A stretch of 64,000 nucleotides of DNA, taken from NCBI RefSeq assembly GCF_019510245.1, contig NZ_JAEKKT010000133.1:186001-250000 (forward strand), in the 5' to 3' direction. Positions 17,230-25,489 of the stretch are shown here, one piece after another. The notes beneath the pieces were generated by a model, which ran no database searches, was not told the origin of the DNA, and saw only the letters and a list, made by a program, of their open reading frames with translations. The position numbers and the translations under genes are program-made. The DNA comes from Streptomyces sp. (lineage in GTDB: Bacteria; Actinomycetota; Actinomycetes; Streptomycetales; Streptomycetaceae). Each line of letters opens with the position of its first letter. Position 1 is the first letter of the stretch.

Positions 17230-18270
17230 TCACGCCGTGCCCGCATCGCCTCCGGGCGGCAGGTTGAACGGGGTGACCACCTGGATCGCCGAGGGCGGGA
17301 CCGGGCCGTCGCCGGGCAGTGCCTTGTGGGCCCGCATGACGAGCTGGCAGGCGCGGCGCATGTCCTGGCGCAGGTCGTGGTGGAGGACCGCGGACAGACG
17401 GCGCTCGCGGAGCAGGCGGGTGTTGTCGTGGTCGAGGTCGTGGGCGATGAACACCGCGCACGTCCGTCCGAGTGCGTCGAAGGCCTCCAGCGTGGCGCGG
17501 TTGCCTCCGCCCACGGAGTACACGGCGACGATGTCCTCGTCGCGCCGGAGAGCGTCCCGGACGAGGTCGTACTGGGTGACGTCCAGCCCGTCGCTGTCCG
17601 TGACCTCGGCCAGCGAGCGGTGCGGGGCGGCGAGACGCATCGCGCTGCGGAAACCCATCTCGCGTTCCTCCTCGCCGCGGAAGGAGCCCCGGCTGACGGT
17701 GGTGAGGACGTGGCCCGGCCGGTCGCCCAGCCACTGTTCGAGCAGGTAGGCGGCGGTGGCGCCGGCCGCGCGGTTGTCGATGCCGACGTAGGCGAGGCGG
17801 GCGCTGTGCGGCAGGTCGGTCACCAGGGTGACGACGGGAATCCCGGCCGCGGCCAGCCCTCCGACCGCGGCCGCGATCTCCGGTACGTCGGGGGCCTTGA
17901 GGACCACGCCCTGCGTACCGCGCCTGGCGGTCTTCTCCAGGGTGGCGACCAGGTCCTCGGGCGGGCATGTCTCGCGGAAGTGGAAGCGGGAGCGCACGAC
18001 GGCCGGGTGCAGCGCGGGCAGTTCGGCCTCCAGCGCCTCGCGCACGGCGGTGGAGAACCGCTCCGGCGCCTGCATCACGATGTCGATCATGAACGTGCGG
18101 CCGCCGATGCGGATCTGGGCCTGCTGGCGGTCCAGGTCCTTGATGGCCTGGTGGACCTCACGGACGGTGCCCTCGCGCACCATGCCCCGCTGATGGAGCA
18201 CGCGGTCGACGGTGGCCGTGCTCAGCCCTGCCTGACGGGCGATTTCCCTGATCGTATAGGGATGGCGCAT
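17230..18270 (-). CDS. LacI-family transcriptional regulator
   Basis: 346 residues. The N-terminal LacI HTH reads YTIREIARQAGLSTATVDRVL with the hinge helix region following. The rest is a periplasmic-binding-protein-like sensor (GVVLKAPDVPEIAAAV, GIPVVTLVTDLPHSARLAYVGIDN, VYSVGGGNRATLEAF) of the sugar- or polyol-binding type. It is a DNA-binding repressor whose ligand is probably a small sugar or polyol. The ATG at 18270 starts directly at the HTH. It is divergent from the dioxygenase-like/SDR operon with only 108 bases between starts, so that operon is its likely target. Confidence 0.9.
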   Translation of the reverse strand: MRHPYTIREIARQAGLSTATVDRVLHQRGMVREGTVREVHQAIKDLDRQQAQIRIGGRTFMIDIVMQAPERFSTAVREALEAELPALHPAVVRSRFHFRETCPPEDLVATLEKTARRGTQGVVLKAPDVPEIAAAVGGLAAAGIPVVTLVTDLPHSARLAYVGIDNRAAGATAAYLLEQWLGDRPGHVLTTVSRGSFRGEEEREMGFRSAMRLAAPHRSLAEVTDSDGLDVTQYDLVRDALRRDEDIVAVYSVGGGNRATLEAFDALGRTCAVFIAHDLDHDNTRLLRERRLSAVLHHDLRQDMRRACQLVMRAHKALPGDGPVPPSAIQVVTPFNLPPGGDAGTA

Positions 18271-18378
18271 GAAGGATCCCAGCCGACGGTGATGGACTTT
18301 TGATGTACTGCTGAGCATTGAATGATGGGTTCGGGTTCTCAACACTGGCAGAAAGGCAGGCACGGCGAAAGGACCCGG

Positions 18379-19557
18379 ATGCCCTCCCGGACCACGACAC
18401 GGCGGACTCGGCTGATCGAGGCCGACTGCGACCTCGACGCGTTCCGCTCGCTCGTCGAGCAGGCGACCGACGCCGCCGACCACCCCTCGGCGGAGGGTGT
18501 CGAGCAGAACGTGCCCCTCTACGACAGCGACCGGCTCCGCACTCTCACCGCCACCGCCGACGGCCGCCGCGAGGTCCGGGACGAGTTGGTCCGGGCGCTG
18601 CTCGACGGCCCCGGCATCGTCGTCCTCAAGGGCGCGTTCGCCGACCCCGACGTCGTGGACCGGGCCACCGAGGCCTTCAGCGCGCTGATCGAGGCGGAGC
18701 GCGCGAGCGGTGCCGCCCGCGGCGACCACTTCGCCAAGCCGGGCGCCAACGACCGCGTGTGGAACGCCCTGGACAAGGTGGCCGTCCGGGCGCCCGAGGT
18801 GTTCGCCGACTACTACGCCAACGACATGGTCGCGCTCGTCGCCGAGGCCTGGCTGGGCCCCGCCTACCAGGTCACCTCACAGGTCAACGTCGTCAACCCG
18901 GGCGGCGCCGCGCAGAGCGTGCACCGTGACTACCACCTCGGCTTCCTCTCGCAGGAACGCGCGGCCGCCTACCCCGCGCACGTCCACCGCCTGTCCCCCG
19001 TCCTGACCCTCCAGGGCGCCGTCGCCCACTGCGACATGCCCGTCGAGTCAGGGCCCACGCTCTACCTCCCGCACTCCCAGAAGTACGAGCCCGGCTACCT
19101 CGCCTGGCGGCTCCCCGAGTTCGTCGCGTACTTCGACGCCCACCACGTCCAGCTCCCCCTGGACAAGGGGGACGCGGCCTTCTTCAACCCGGCGCTCTTC
19201 CACGCCGCCGGGCACAACCGCTCCACCGGCATCCGCCGCATGGCGAACCTGCTGCAGATCTCCTCCGCCTTCGGGCGCGCGATGGAGTCGGTGGACCGCG
19301 AGGCGATGGCGAACGCCCTCTTCCCGGTGCTGCTGCGCCGCAAGGCCGAGGGCGTCTCGGAGGACTGGCTGCACCGCGTGGTCGCCGCCACCGCCGAGGG
19401 CTACCCCTTCCCCACCAACCTGGACCTCGATCCGCCGGTCGACGGCCTCGCCCCGCCGTCCCAGGCCGACACCCTCCGGCAGGCCGTCGACGAGGGCTGG
19501 ACCACCGAGCGGCTGGCGCACGAACTCCGGGCCGGCGCCGAGCGCCGCCGAGGCTGA
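18379..19557 (+). CDS. Phytanoyl-CoA dioxygenase-like Fe(II)/2-oxoglutarate oxygenase
   Basis: 392 residues; the ATG at 18379 follows AAAGGA. The cupin core carries the iron-binding HxD in SVHRDYHLGF and the distal histidine in LFHAAGHNRSTG; a conserved Arg for 2-oxoglutarate may be the one in NRSTGIRRM. These mark the PhyH family, which hydroxylates small molecules or lipids using Fe(II), O2 and 2-oxoglutarate. It is followed 16 bases later by a short-chain dehydrogenase and divergent from a LacI regulator, so the pair probably oxidises a sugar, polyol or related compound in two steps (hydroxylation, then dehydrogenation). The substrate cannot be deduced. Confidence 0.85.
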   Translation: MPSRTTTRRTRLIEADCDLDAFRSLVEQATDAADHPSAEGVEQNVPLYDSDRLRTLTATADGRREVRDELVRALLDGPGIVVLKGAFADPDVVDRATEAFSALIEAERASGAARGDHFAKPGANDRVWNALDKVAVRAPEVFADYYANDMVALVAEAWLGPAYQVTSQVNVVNPGGAAQSVHRDYHLGFLSQERAAAYPAHVHRLSPVLTLQGAVAHCDMPVESGPTLYLPHSQKYEPGYLAWRLPEFVAYFDAHHVQLPLDKGDAAFFNPALFHAAGHNRSTGIRRMANLLQISSAFGRAMESVDREAMANALFPVLLRRKAEGVSEDWLHRVVAATAEGYPFPTNLDLDPPVDGLAPPSQADTLRQAVDEGWTTERLAHELRAGAERRRG

Positions 19558-19573
19558 AAGGAACACCGCACCC

Positions 19574-20335
19574 ATGGCACTTCTTCAGGACAAGGTCGTC
19601 CTGGTCAACGGCGGCAGCCAGGGCGTCGGCGCCGGCATCGTACGGGCGGCCGTACGCGAGGGCGCGACCGTCGTCCTCACCGGCCGCCGTGCCGAGGTGG
19701 GCGAGAAGCTCGCCGCCGACACCGGCGCGCTCTTCCTACGGGCGGACCTCGCCGACCCGGCGCAGGCCCGCGACTCCGTCGTACGGACCCTGGACGCGCA
19801 CGGCAGGATCGACTGCCTGGTCAACGCGGCCGGGCTGACCTCGCGCGGCTCGCTCCTGGACACCACACCCGAGTTGTTCGACCAGCACATGGCGATCAAC
19901 CTGCGGGCGCCGTTCTTCTCGATGCAGGCGGCCGTCGCCGACATGAAGGCCCGCAGGGCGCCCGGCACCATCGTCAACATCATCTCCAACTGCGCCCACG
20001 GCGGACCGCCGTTCCTGGCCCCCTACTCCGCTGCCAAGGCAGGCCTTGCCGGGCTCACCCGCAACGCCGCCCACGCCCACCGCTGGGACAGGATCCGCAT
20101 CAACGGCCTCAACATCGGCTGGACGGACACCGAGGGCGAGGACGCCGTCCAGCGGGCCTTCCACGACGCCGGCGACGACTGGCGGGAGAAGGCCGCCGCG
20201 GCCCAGCCCATGGGCAAGCTCGGCCAGGTCGACGAGATCGCCGACTTCGTCGTCCTCCTGCTCTCCGACCGCAGCGGAGTGGTGACCGGATCCGTCATCG
20301 ACTGGGACCAGATCGTCTTCGGCGGGATGGACTGA
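19574..20335 (+). CDS. SDR-family oxidoreductase
   Basis: 253 residues, with AAAGGA upstream in the preceding stop region. The cofactor motif is NGGSQGVGAGI (a TGxxxGxG variant with N in place of T), with NAAG in LVNAAGLTSRG and the catalytic YxxxK in APYSAAKAG. This is a classical short-chain dehydrogenase/reductase using NAD(P). It forms an operon with the dioxygenase-like gene (16-base gap), suggesting that it acts on the same metabolite. The C-terminal part (GSVIDWDQIVFGG) is typical of the family. Confidence 0.9.
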   Translation: MALLQDKVVLVNGGSQGVGAGIVRAAVREGATVVLTGRRAEVGEKLAADTGALFLRADLADPAQARDSVVRTLDAHGRIDCLVNAAGLTSRGSLLDTTPELFDQHMAINLRAPFFSMQAAVADMKARRAPGTIVNIISNCAHGGPPFLAPYSAAKAGLAGLTRNAAHAHRWDRIRINGLNIGWTDTEGEDAVQRAFHDAGDDWREKAAAAQPMGKLGQVDEIADFVVLLLSDRSGVVTGSVIDWDQIVFGGMD

Positions 20336-20497
20336 GCCGCTCTGCGTCCTGGACGCGGCCGGTACCTGCCCGGCCGGACGGTGTCGCCTGAACGGGTCGT
20401 GATCGCGGCGAGCGGACCGGTGCCTCACGTCCGTCCCGAAAGGTCTCGGTAGTCTGCGAACCCGGAGACGGTCAACGGGAACCGGAGATTCATTCGC

Positions 20498-21148
20498 ATG
20501 TCCAAGATCGCCCTGTTCGGCGCCACCGGCACCATCGGATCCCGCATCCTGGACGAGGCGCTCCGTCGCGGCCACACGGTCACGGCGGTCGTACGCGACC
20601 CGGCGAAGCTCACCCGGAACGACCCCGGCCTGACCGTGGTCACCGGCGACGTCCTGGATCCCGAGTCCGTCGCCGGGGCGGCCGAGGGGCAGGACGTCGT
20701 GATCAGCGCGGTCGGCGGAGGCGACGGGCCCGGCCACATCGCCACCATCAGGCCCGGCGTCGAATCCCTGGTCGCCGGCGTCCGCAGCCTGGCGGGACCG
20801 GCACCCCGGCTCGTGCTGGTCGGCGGCGCCGGTTCCCTGCGCAGGCCGGACGGCACGCAGGTCTGGGACGCGGAAGGCCTGCCGGAGTTCCTGCTCCAGA
20901 TCATGCACGCACACGGGGACGCCCTGGACTTCTGCCGCACCGTCAGCGATGTGCGGTGGACCAGCCTCAGCCCCGCTGCCACGATCGAGCCGGGCGAGCG
21001 GACCGGTGTCTACCGCATCGCCAAGGAAGACCTGATCATCGCCGAGGACGGCAGCAGCCGCATCTCCGCCGAGGACTACGCGGTCGCCCTGCTCGACGAG
21101 ATCGAACAGCCACGGCACATCGGCGAGCGTTTCACCGTCGGCTACTGA
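20498..21148 (+). CDS. NAD(P)H-binding protein (NmrA/SDR-a5 type)
   Basis: 216 residues, an atypical short-chain dehydrogenase. The nucleotide motif is FGATGTIGSRIL, followed by the Rossmann pattern VTAVVRDPAKL and VVTGDVLDPESV. It lacks a YxxxK motif and resembles NAD(P)H-dependent FMN or quinone-reductase-like or regulatory NmrA proteins. The start follows a modest GGAGA site. The product is cytoplasmic and of unknown substrate. It is followed directly by the remains of a membrane protein gene. Confidence 0.85.
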   Translation: MSKIALFGATGTIGSRILDEALRRGHTVTAVVRDPAKLTRNDPGLTVVTGDVLDPESVAGAAEGQDVVISAVGGGDGPGHIATIRPGVESLVAGVRSLAGPAPRLVLVGGAGSLRRPDGTQVWDAEGLPEFLLQIMHAHGDALDFCRTVSDVRWTSLSPAATIEPGERTGVYRIAKEDLIIAEDGSSRISAEDYAVALLDEIEQPRHIGERFTVGY

Positions 21149-21152
21149 CAGG

Positions 21153-22195
21153 TTGCGGTTGCCCTGCCCCCTGCTGCCCCGCGAGTACACGCACCTCGGA
21201 TGGCTGCCGATCTCGCTGGTCGGAGCCCTGTCCCTCGCCGCGGGAGCCGTACTCGGCATGGGGGCGGCGCGCGCCCTGCCGTCCGTGCTCACCCCACCCC
21301 TGACGGCCGTGGGCGCCTTCGCGTTCACGGCGCTGATGCAGACCACGCTCGGCCGGACGCAGACGGCCACGGCGTCGGGGGTCCCGAGCACCGAGCCGAA
21401 CCGGATCTCGCTGCTGTCCCCGGCGGTGCAGGACGTCCGCGACACTCTCCACACGCTCTCCCCCGCCGTGCACCTCGGGCAGACGATCTGGCTGCTCGGC
21501 ATGGCCGCGACCGGCTTCGCACTGCTGGTCGCCGCGTCCCGGCGGGCCCGGCTGCTCGCCCTGGCGCCCGTCCTGGCGGGCGCGGCGATCGCCCTGCTCG
21601 TCCTCCCCTCGGCCCCGAGCCGGATGTACGTCCTCGACAAGGCCGCCGCCGAACCGGTGTGCGCGGGCCCGGTGTGTGTGACCAGGACGCACCAGGCACA
21701 ACTCGCCGACGTCGCGGGTCCGGGCAGAAAGGCGCTGGACCTGCTGCACGCCGCCCTCGGCAGCCGGGCGCCGGTGACCGTCCGCGAGACACCACCGTGC
21801 TGCCGGAGGGAGCCACGCCGAAGTGGTCGAGACGGGTGGTGCCCGTCGACTTCGACGACGACGTCATCGCCGCCGCGAAGGGCGACGAGCTGACCTGGGC
21901 CCTTGCCGGCGAGGGCATGGTGCCGGGGTGCTCCCCCGTCGGCTGGAGCGGCACGGGCGAAGAGGACGTCGCGCGTACCGTCGCGGTGGGCTGGGTCCTC
22001 GGGGAGCTCAGGTCGCTGCCCGGTTCGTCGCCGAGCCTGCGCCACTACGGCGACACCGCGGCCCGCCCGGTGTGGCGGAAACTCGAGGCGCTGCCGCGGG
22101 CCGAGCAGCTCGCGCGGATCGACGCGATGCGTAAGGCCGCGTTCTCGTGCAAGGGAGACGTGCTCGGAGCGCTGACCGGCCGTGCGTCCCGATGA
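21153..22195 (+). pseudogene. Broken membrane permease gene (5'-truncated and frameshifted)
   Basis: From 21153 the frame encodes membrane helices (LPISLVGALSLAAGAVLG, TIWLLGMAATGFALLVAA, LLALAPVLAGAAIALLVL) followed by a soluble segment. At about 21790 the sense moves by -1 base; restoring one C (GAG-AC(C)-ACC-ACC) continues into VLPEGATPKW ... VVPVDFDDDVIAAAKGDEL and ends at 22195. The beginning (LLPREYTHLGW) looks like the interior of a longer protein and has no ribosome binding site, so the 5' part is probably missing. The overlap ATGA with the following membrane gene indicates that the two were once a translationally coupled pair, perhaps components of an ABC exporter lacking its ATPase here. 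Confidence 0.65.
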
Positions 22196-22767
22196 GGTGG
22201 CTGATGCTGTACGCGCGCTCGCGCCGGGTACCCGCGTCGCTCGCCGCGGCGGTGACCGGCGCGGTGGTGCCGTGGGCACTCGCCGGCGACGGCGGCGGGG
22301 CGCCCGCTGATCCGCGGCTGCCCGCCCTCGTCCTCGCCACGGGGGCGATGGCCGCCTCGACCGGGCTCGGCGGGCAGGACACCGAACTGGACCGGACCGC
22401 CGCGATCCGCTGGGTGCCCCGCAGGGCCGCGCACGTGCTGCTTGCCGGCGTGGCCGTCGCCGCGGTGCTGCTGGCGGTGCAGACCATGGGGAGGGACCTG
22501 GCCGCCGCCGAGTTCGTCGTCCGGGACAGTGCGGGCCTGGTGGGGCTGGCCGCACTGGCCGCGGCGCTCTCGGGCGGTCCGTACGCGTGGGCGCTGCCGT
22601 TCGCCTGGCTGTCCTTGGCGTCCTTCGCACCGGCCCCGACGAACACGGCGATGGAGGTGGCCGCCTGGATGCTGCTGCCTCCCGGCACGGCGGCGGGCAC
22701 ATGGACAGCCCTGGTCCTCCTGCTGTCCGGCACCACCGCCTACGCCGTCACCGGACCGCGCCGCTGA
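22192..22767 (+). CDS. Integral membrane protein, probable ABC-type permease component
   Basis: 191 residues. About five hydrophobic segments (VPASLAAAVTGAVVPWAL, AHVLLAGVAVAAVLLAV, AGLVGLAALAAALSG, WALPFAWLSLASFAP, TWTALVLLLSGTTAYAV). The start ATG overlaps the preceding stop (ATGA), implying translational coupling to the broken gene upstream. No catalytic or substrate motif can be seen. Similar paired membrane proteins in Streptomyces are annotated as ABC transporter subunits, but there is no ATP-binding partner in this window, so its role may be lost along with that of its neighbour. Confidence 0.65.
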   Translation: MRWLMLYARSRRVPASLAAAVTGAVVPWALAGDGGGAPADPRLPALVLATGAMAASTGLGGQDTELDRTAAIRWVPRRAAHVLLAGVAVAAVLLAVQTMGRDLAAAEFVVRDSAGLVGLAALAAALSGGPYAWALPFAWLSLASFAPAPTNTAMEVAAWMLLPPGTAAGTWTALVLLLSGTTAYAVTGPRR

Positions 22768-22840
22768 CGGGTCCGGACCGAGCGAAGAGGACCGGCCGGG
22801 TGGACGGCACCCTGCCGGGCGCCGGTGCCCGGGGCGGCCT

Positions 22841-23716
22841 TCACGGGTCACGGTGCCAGATCAGGCACCAGTACCCGTCGGCCTGTCCGGTGCCCACCGA
22901 CGTCACGCCCCTCGGGATCAGCGCCGGATCCGGCCGGCCGAAAGCCGACAGGGAGCAGGCAGGGTCACCGACCACCCCGGCGGCCGCCATACGCCTGGCA
23001 GCGGCCGTCGCCGCCGGGCTCGTGTACCACAGCGTCGACCCCGGCCTCGGCAGCGGCGTCGCGGGCGAGGTCGGAGGCAGTGTCGAGGGCACCCCCGGCG
23101 GCCGCGTCGCGGGCGGCGTCGGCGCCGACGGGGGTCTCGGAAGCGGCGTCGCAGACAGCGTCGACGGCGGTCTCGTGAGCGGCGACGCGGGCGGCGTCGC
23201 AGACAGCGTCGACGGCGGTCTCGTGAGCGGCGTCGCGGGCGACGTGGGAGGCGGCGTCGCAGGCGCGCTCGGAGGCCCCGTCGGTGTCCCCGGCGGGACC
23301 GACGACACCGGTGGCACCGGTGGCACCGGCGATGCGGGTGACACCGGCGGCACCCGGGTGGCCGTCGGTGGAATCGTCACCGGCGGCTCGGCTGCCGAGG
23401 ACCGTGCCGGAGTCGGCATCGGCTTCGGCGTAGGTTTCGGCTCGGGTGGCGGCAGCGGGGCGGCTGTCGTCCCGCCCTGTGTCGGCTGGGGCCGCCTGCT
23501 GGACGGTGCCGGTTGCCGGGGAGGGCTGCTGGACGGCGTAGGGGTGGGTGCCGGCGTCGGGGGCGGCGTGGGCAGTGTGAGGCCCGACGGCGTCGGCCGG
23601 GGCGTGCCGTGCTCCTGCGTCACCAACGCCCAGACTCCGATGCCACCGAAGATGAGCACGGCTGCACCGCCCGCGATCCACGGGGCACGCCGGGATGGGC
23701 GTCGGTGACGGTTCAT
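22841..23716 (-). CDS. Membrane-anchored proline-rich repeat protein
   Basis: 291 residues. A basic N-terminus (MNRHRRPSRRAP) and one transmembrane helix (WIAGGAAVLIFGGIGVWAL) are followed by ~180 residues of Pro/Thr/Ser-rich low-complexity sequence including two near-identical 16-residue repeats (PLTRPPSTLSATP...). A ~65-residue C-terminal domain with two Cys (GDPACSLSAF, DGYWCLIWH) would be outside the membrane. The function is unknown; it may be a cell-wall-spanning protein. The repeat part uses AGA, a rare Streptomyces codon, and an alternative frame there is Ala-rich with more normal codons, so local frame accuracy is uncertain. Confidence 0.6.
   Translation of the reverse strand: MNRHRRPSRRAPWIAGGAAVLIFGGIGVWALVTQEHGTPRPTPSGLTLPTPPPTPAPTPTPSSSPPRQPAPSSRRPQPTQGGTTAAPLPPPEPKPTPKPMPTPARSSAAEPPVTIPPTATRVPPVSPASPVPPVPPVSSVPPGTPTGPPSAPATPPPTSPATPLTRPPSTLSATPPASPLTRPPSTLSATPLPRPPSAPTPPATRPPGVPSTLPPTSPATPLPRPGSTLWYTSPAATAAARRMAAAGVVGDPACSLSAFGRPDPALIPRGVTSVGTGQADGYWCLIWHRDP
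23143..23232. repeat. Tandem 48-base repeat in the proline-rich gene
   Basis: Bases 23143-23184 recur at 23191-23232, an identical 42-base block with a 48-base period (16 codons). This is recent in-frame duplication within the low-complexity coding region and a candidate for length variation between strains. Confidence 0.8.
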
Positions 23717-23874
23717 GGTTCCTACTGTCCGAAAGCGACAGCAGTGTTGCCACTTGTGGTGCGTTCGACCTTTCGGGTGACGCCGCCACCGGGCCTCGGG
23801 AGCAGGCCCCCGTTCGAACTGATCGCCCGGGGCCCGCCCCCTCACACCTGCTCACTCCGTCGCACAGGGACGGC

Positions 23875-25263
23875 TCAGGCCCAGGCCGTCACCGGCACGA
23901 ACGAGCTGTCCTGGCGGAACAGGTCGGTGCCGTTCGAGATGTCCACGCGGAGTTGGTAGTCGTAGTGGCGCAGGTAGTGGCCCGGGTAGTTGTACGACTC
24001 GAAGCGGACCGAGCCGCCGGTGGTGCCCGTGCGGGCGATGAACGTGGCGTCCCGGGCGAACGTCGTGGTGCCGTCGTTCGCGTCGAAGCGGCCCCGGAAG
24101 CCGTAGTGGCGCAGGTAGTTGCCGGAGGCGTCGCGGAAGGAGCAGGCGTCGGCGTCGGCGAGGCCCGCGACGACCGTGAAGGTGGCCGCCTGCTTGTCTG
24201 CGGTCGCGCTGGAGCCGGTCAGCACCGGGAGGTTGAGGAGGGCGGACACCTCCTCCCAGTACCTGGTGGGGTAGTTGACCGACTGGAAGGAGCGGGTCGC
24301 GTTCTTCGTCAACGAGGGGCCGCCCGGCACCGGTTCCTTGATCACCGTGAAGTGCCGGGCCGTGCCCGAGAGGGTCGGCAGGGCGGTCGGCGTGGACCAC
24401 GTGGCGAACGTGTCGTAGCTGTCGCTGTAGTAGTAGTTGCCGTCGCCGTAGCCGTCGAAGAAGATCCGCCAGGCGCCGTTGTCGAGCTGGATCACGGAGG
24501 GGCCCTCGCGGTAGCTGCCCCAGCCGGCCCAGTCGCCGGTCCTGGAGATCGTGTACGGGCCCTCGAGGCTGGTGGCCGTGCCGTACTCGATGTACTTCGC
24601 CGTCTCGTTCTTCGTGAACGCGTGGTAGGTCGAGCCGATCTTCACGATGTACGTGTCGATGTGGTTGGGGCCGATGCCGGACAGGGCGACCGGTGGGGTC
24701 CAGGCGGTGAGGGCGGAGTCGGTCGCCGTCAGGACGTACGGGGTGAAGATCCACTCGTCGTCCGTGGTCGAGCAGGACACGATGACGTTGACACTGCCGT
24801 CGCCGTCCACGAACCACTCGGGCGCCCAGGCCCGGGACAGGTTCGTGAGGGGGATCGTGCAGTCGTACAGGAACGTCCAGTCGACCCGGTCGGCGCTGCG
24901 GGCGAAGCCGATCGTGGTGCTCTCGTCCTCCCAGGTGTGCGTGGTGTAGGTGACGTAGTAGAAGCCGTCCGTGTGCTTGAAGATGCTCGCGTCGCGGATG
25001 CGGTTGCCGGGCGGGGTGTAGGCCGAGGCCTGCAGGAGGCGGAAGTCCGTGGCGTCGTCGGACTGGTAGACGTTCACCGTGCCGTCGTCGCTGTTGAGGA
25101 ACGGGACGATGGTGTAGCGGGTGGCGTAGCCGCTCGTGGGGGCGGCGGCCTCGGCCGCGCCGAGCAGGCCGGGCAGTTCGCCCAGGGCCAGGGATGTCAC
25201 GGGCAGGGCGGCCAGCGCGCGCAGCAGGGTGCGACGGGACGGGTCGGGGGGACGTGGGGTCAC
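23875..25263 (-). CDS. Secreted GH43-type arabinofuranosidase with C-terminal AbfB (CBM42) domain
   Basis: 462 residues from a GTG with a GGAGAG site. The Tat-type leader SRRTLLRALAALPV ends near AAEAAAP. Residues ~45-320 form a five-bladed propeller of the GH43/GH62 kind: YVTYTTHTWED, WAPEWFVDGDG, GNHIDTY-like IGPNHIDTYIVK, YREGPSVIQLDNG. The last ~135 residues are an arabinofuranosidase B domain with the repeated sequence FESYNYPGHYLRHYDYQLRVD, which binds arabinose side chains. It is predicted to release arabinose from arabinoxylan or arabinan outside the cell. An inverted repeat TCGAA-N5-TTCGA lies 55 bases upstream of the start. Confidence 0.85.
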   Translation of the reverse strand: MTPRPPDPSRRTLLRALAALPVTSLALGELPGLLGAAEAAAPTSGYATRYTIVPFLNSDDGTVNVYQSDDATDFRLLQASAYTPPGNRIRDASIFKHTDGFYYVTYTTHTWEDESTTIGFARSADRVDWTFLYDCTIPLTNLSRAWAPEWFVDGDGSVNVIVSCSTTDDEWIFTPYVLTATDSALTAWTPPVALSGIGPNHIDTYIVKIGSTYHAFTKNETAKYIEYGTATSLEGPYTISRTGDWAGWGSYREGPSVIQLDNGAWRIFFDGYGDGNYYYSDSYDTFATWSTPTALPTLSGTARHFTVIKEPVPGGPSLTKNATRSFQSVNYPTRYWEEVSALLNLPVLTGSSATADKQAATFTVVAGLADADACSFRDASGNYLRHYGFRGRFDANDGTTTFARDATFIARTGTTGGSVRFESYNYPGHYLRHYDYQLRVDISNGTDLFRQDSSFVPVTAWA

Positions 25264-25317
25264 GGCGGCTCTCCGGGGGGCTCGTGCAGACCCGGACACA
25301 GCAATGCGTCCGGCATT

Positions 25318-25332
25318 TCGAACTCGGTTCGA
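25318..25332 (-). promoter_or_regulatory. Inverted repeat TCGAA-CTCGG-TTCGA upstream of the arabinofuranosidase
   Basis: A perfect 5-bp inverted repeat spaced by 5 bases, about 55 bases upstream of the GTG start. LacI-type repressors of hemicellulase genes in Streptomyces often bind TTCGAA- or CGAAAnTTTCG-like palindromes, so this is a candidate operator. The regulator is not adjacent. Confidence 0.4.
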
Positions 25333-25489
25333 TAATTCGACGCAGAAAGTAGGAGTCGCGGCAGGTGCACGTCAATGCTGTGCGCAGGACTGGGGCGCAG
25401 CTGGACGCCGGCTGTGCGAAACCTGTCCCGAGGAAGCGAGATCGACGTTACTCTCCGGTAAACGCTGCGCCCCGGAGGTGGGTCACCGT

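Noticed and set aside
19736..22702. Long minus-strand frame across the SDR, NAD(P)-binding and membrane genes
   Set aside because: Arg/Pro-rich translation without motifs; the plus-strand genes have conserved catalytic residues.
23143..23232. Possible CRISPR-like repeat
   Set aside because: Only two copies, 42 of 48 bases identical and inside a coding low-complexity tract; no spacers or cas genes.
22587..23708. Gly/Val-rich collagen-like frame on the plus strand
   Set aside because: No ribosome binding site or signal and it overlaps the preceding membrane gene; the minus-strand frame starts with a proper membrane anchor and ends in a Cys-containing domain.
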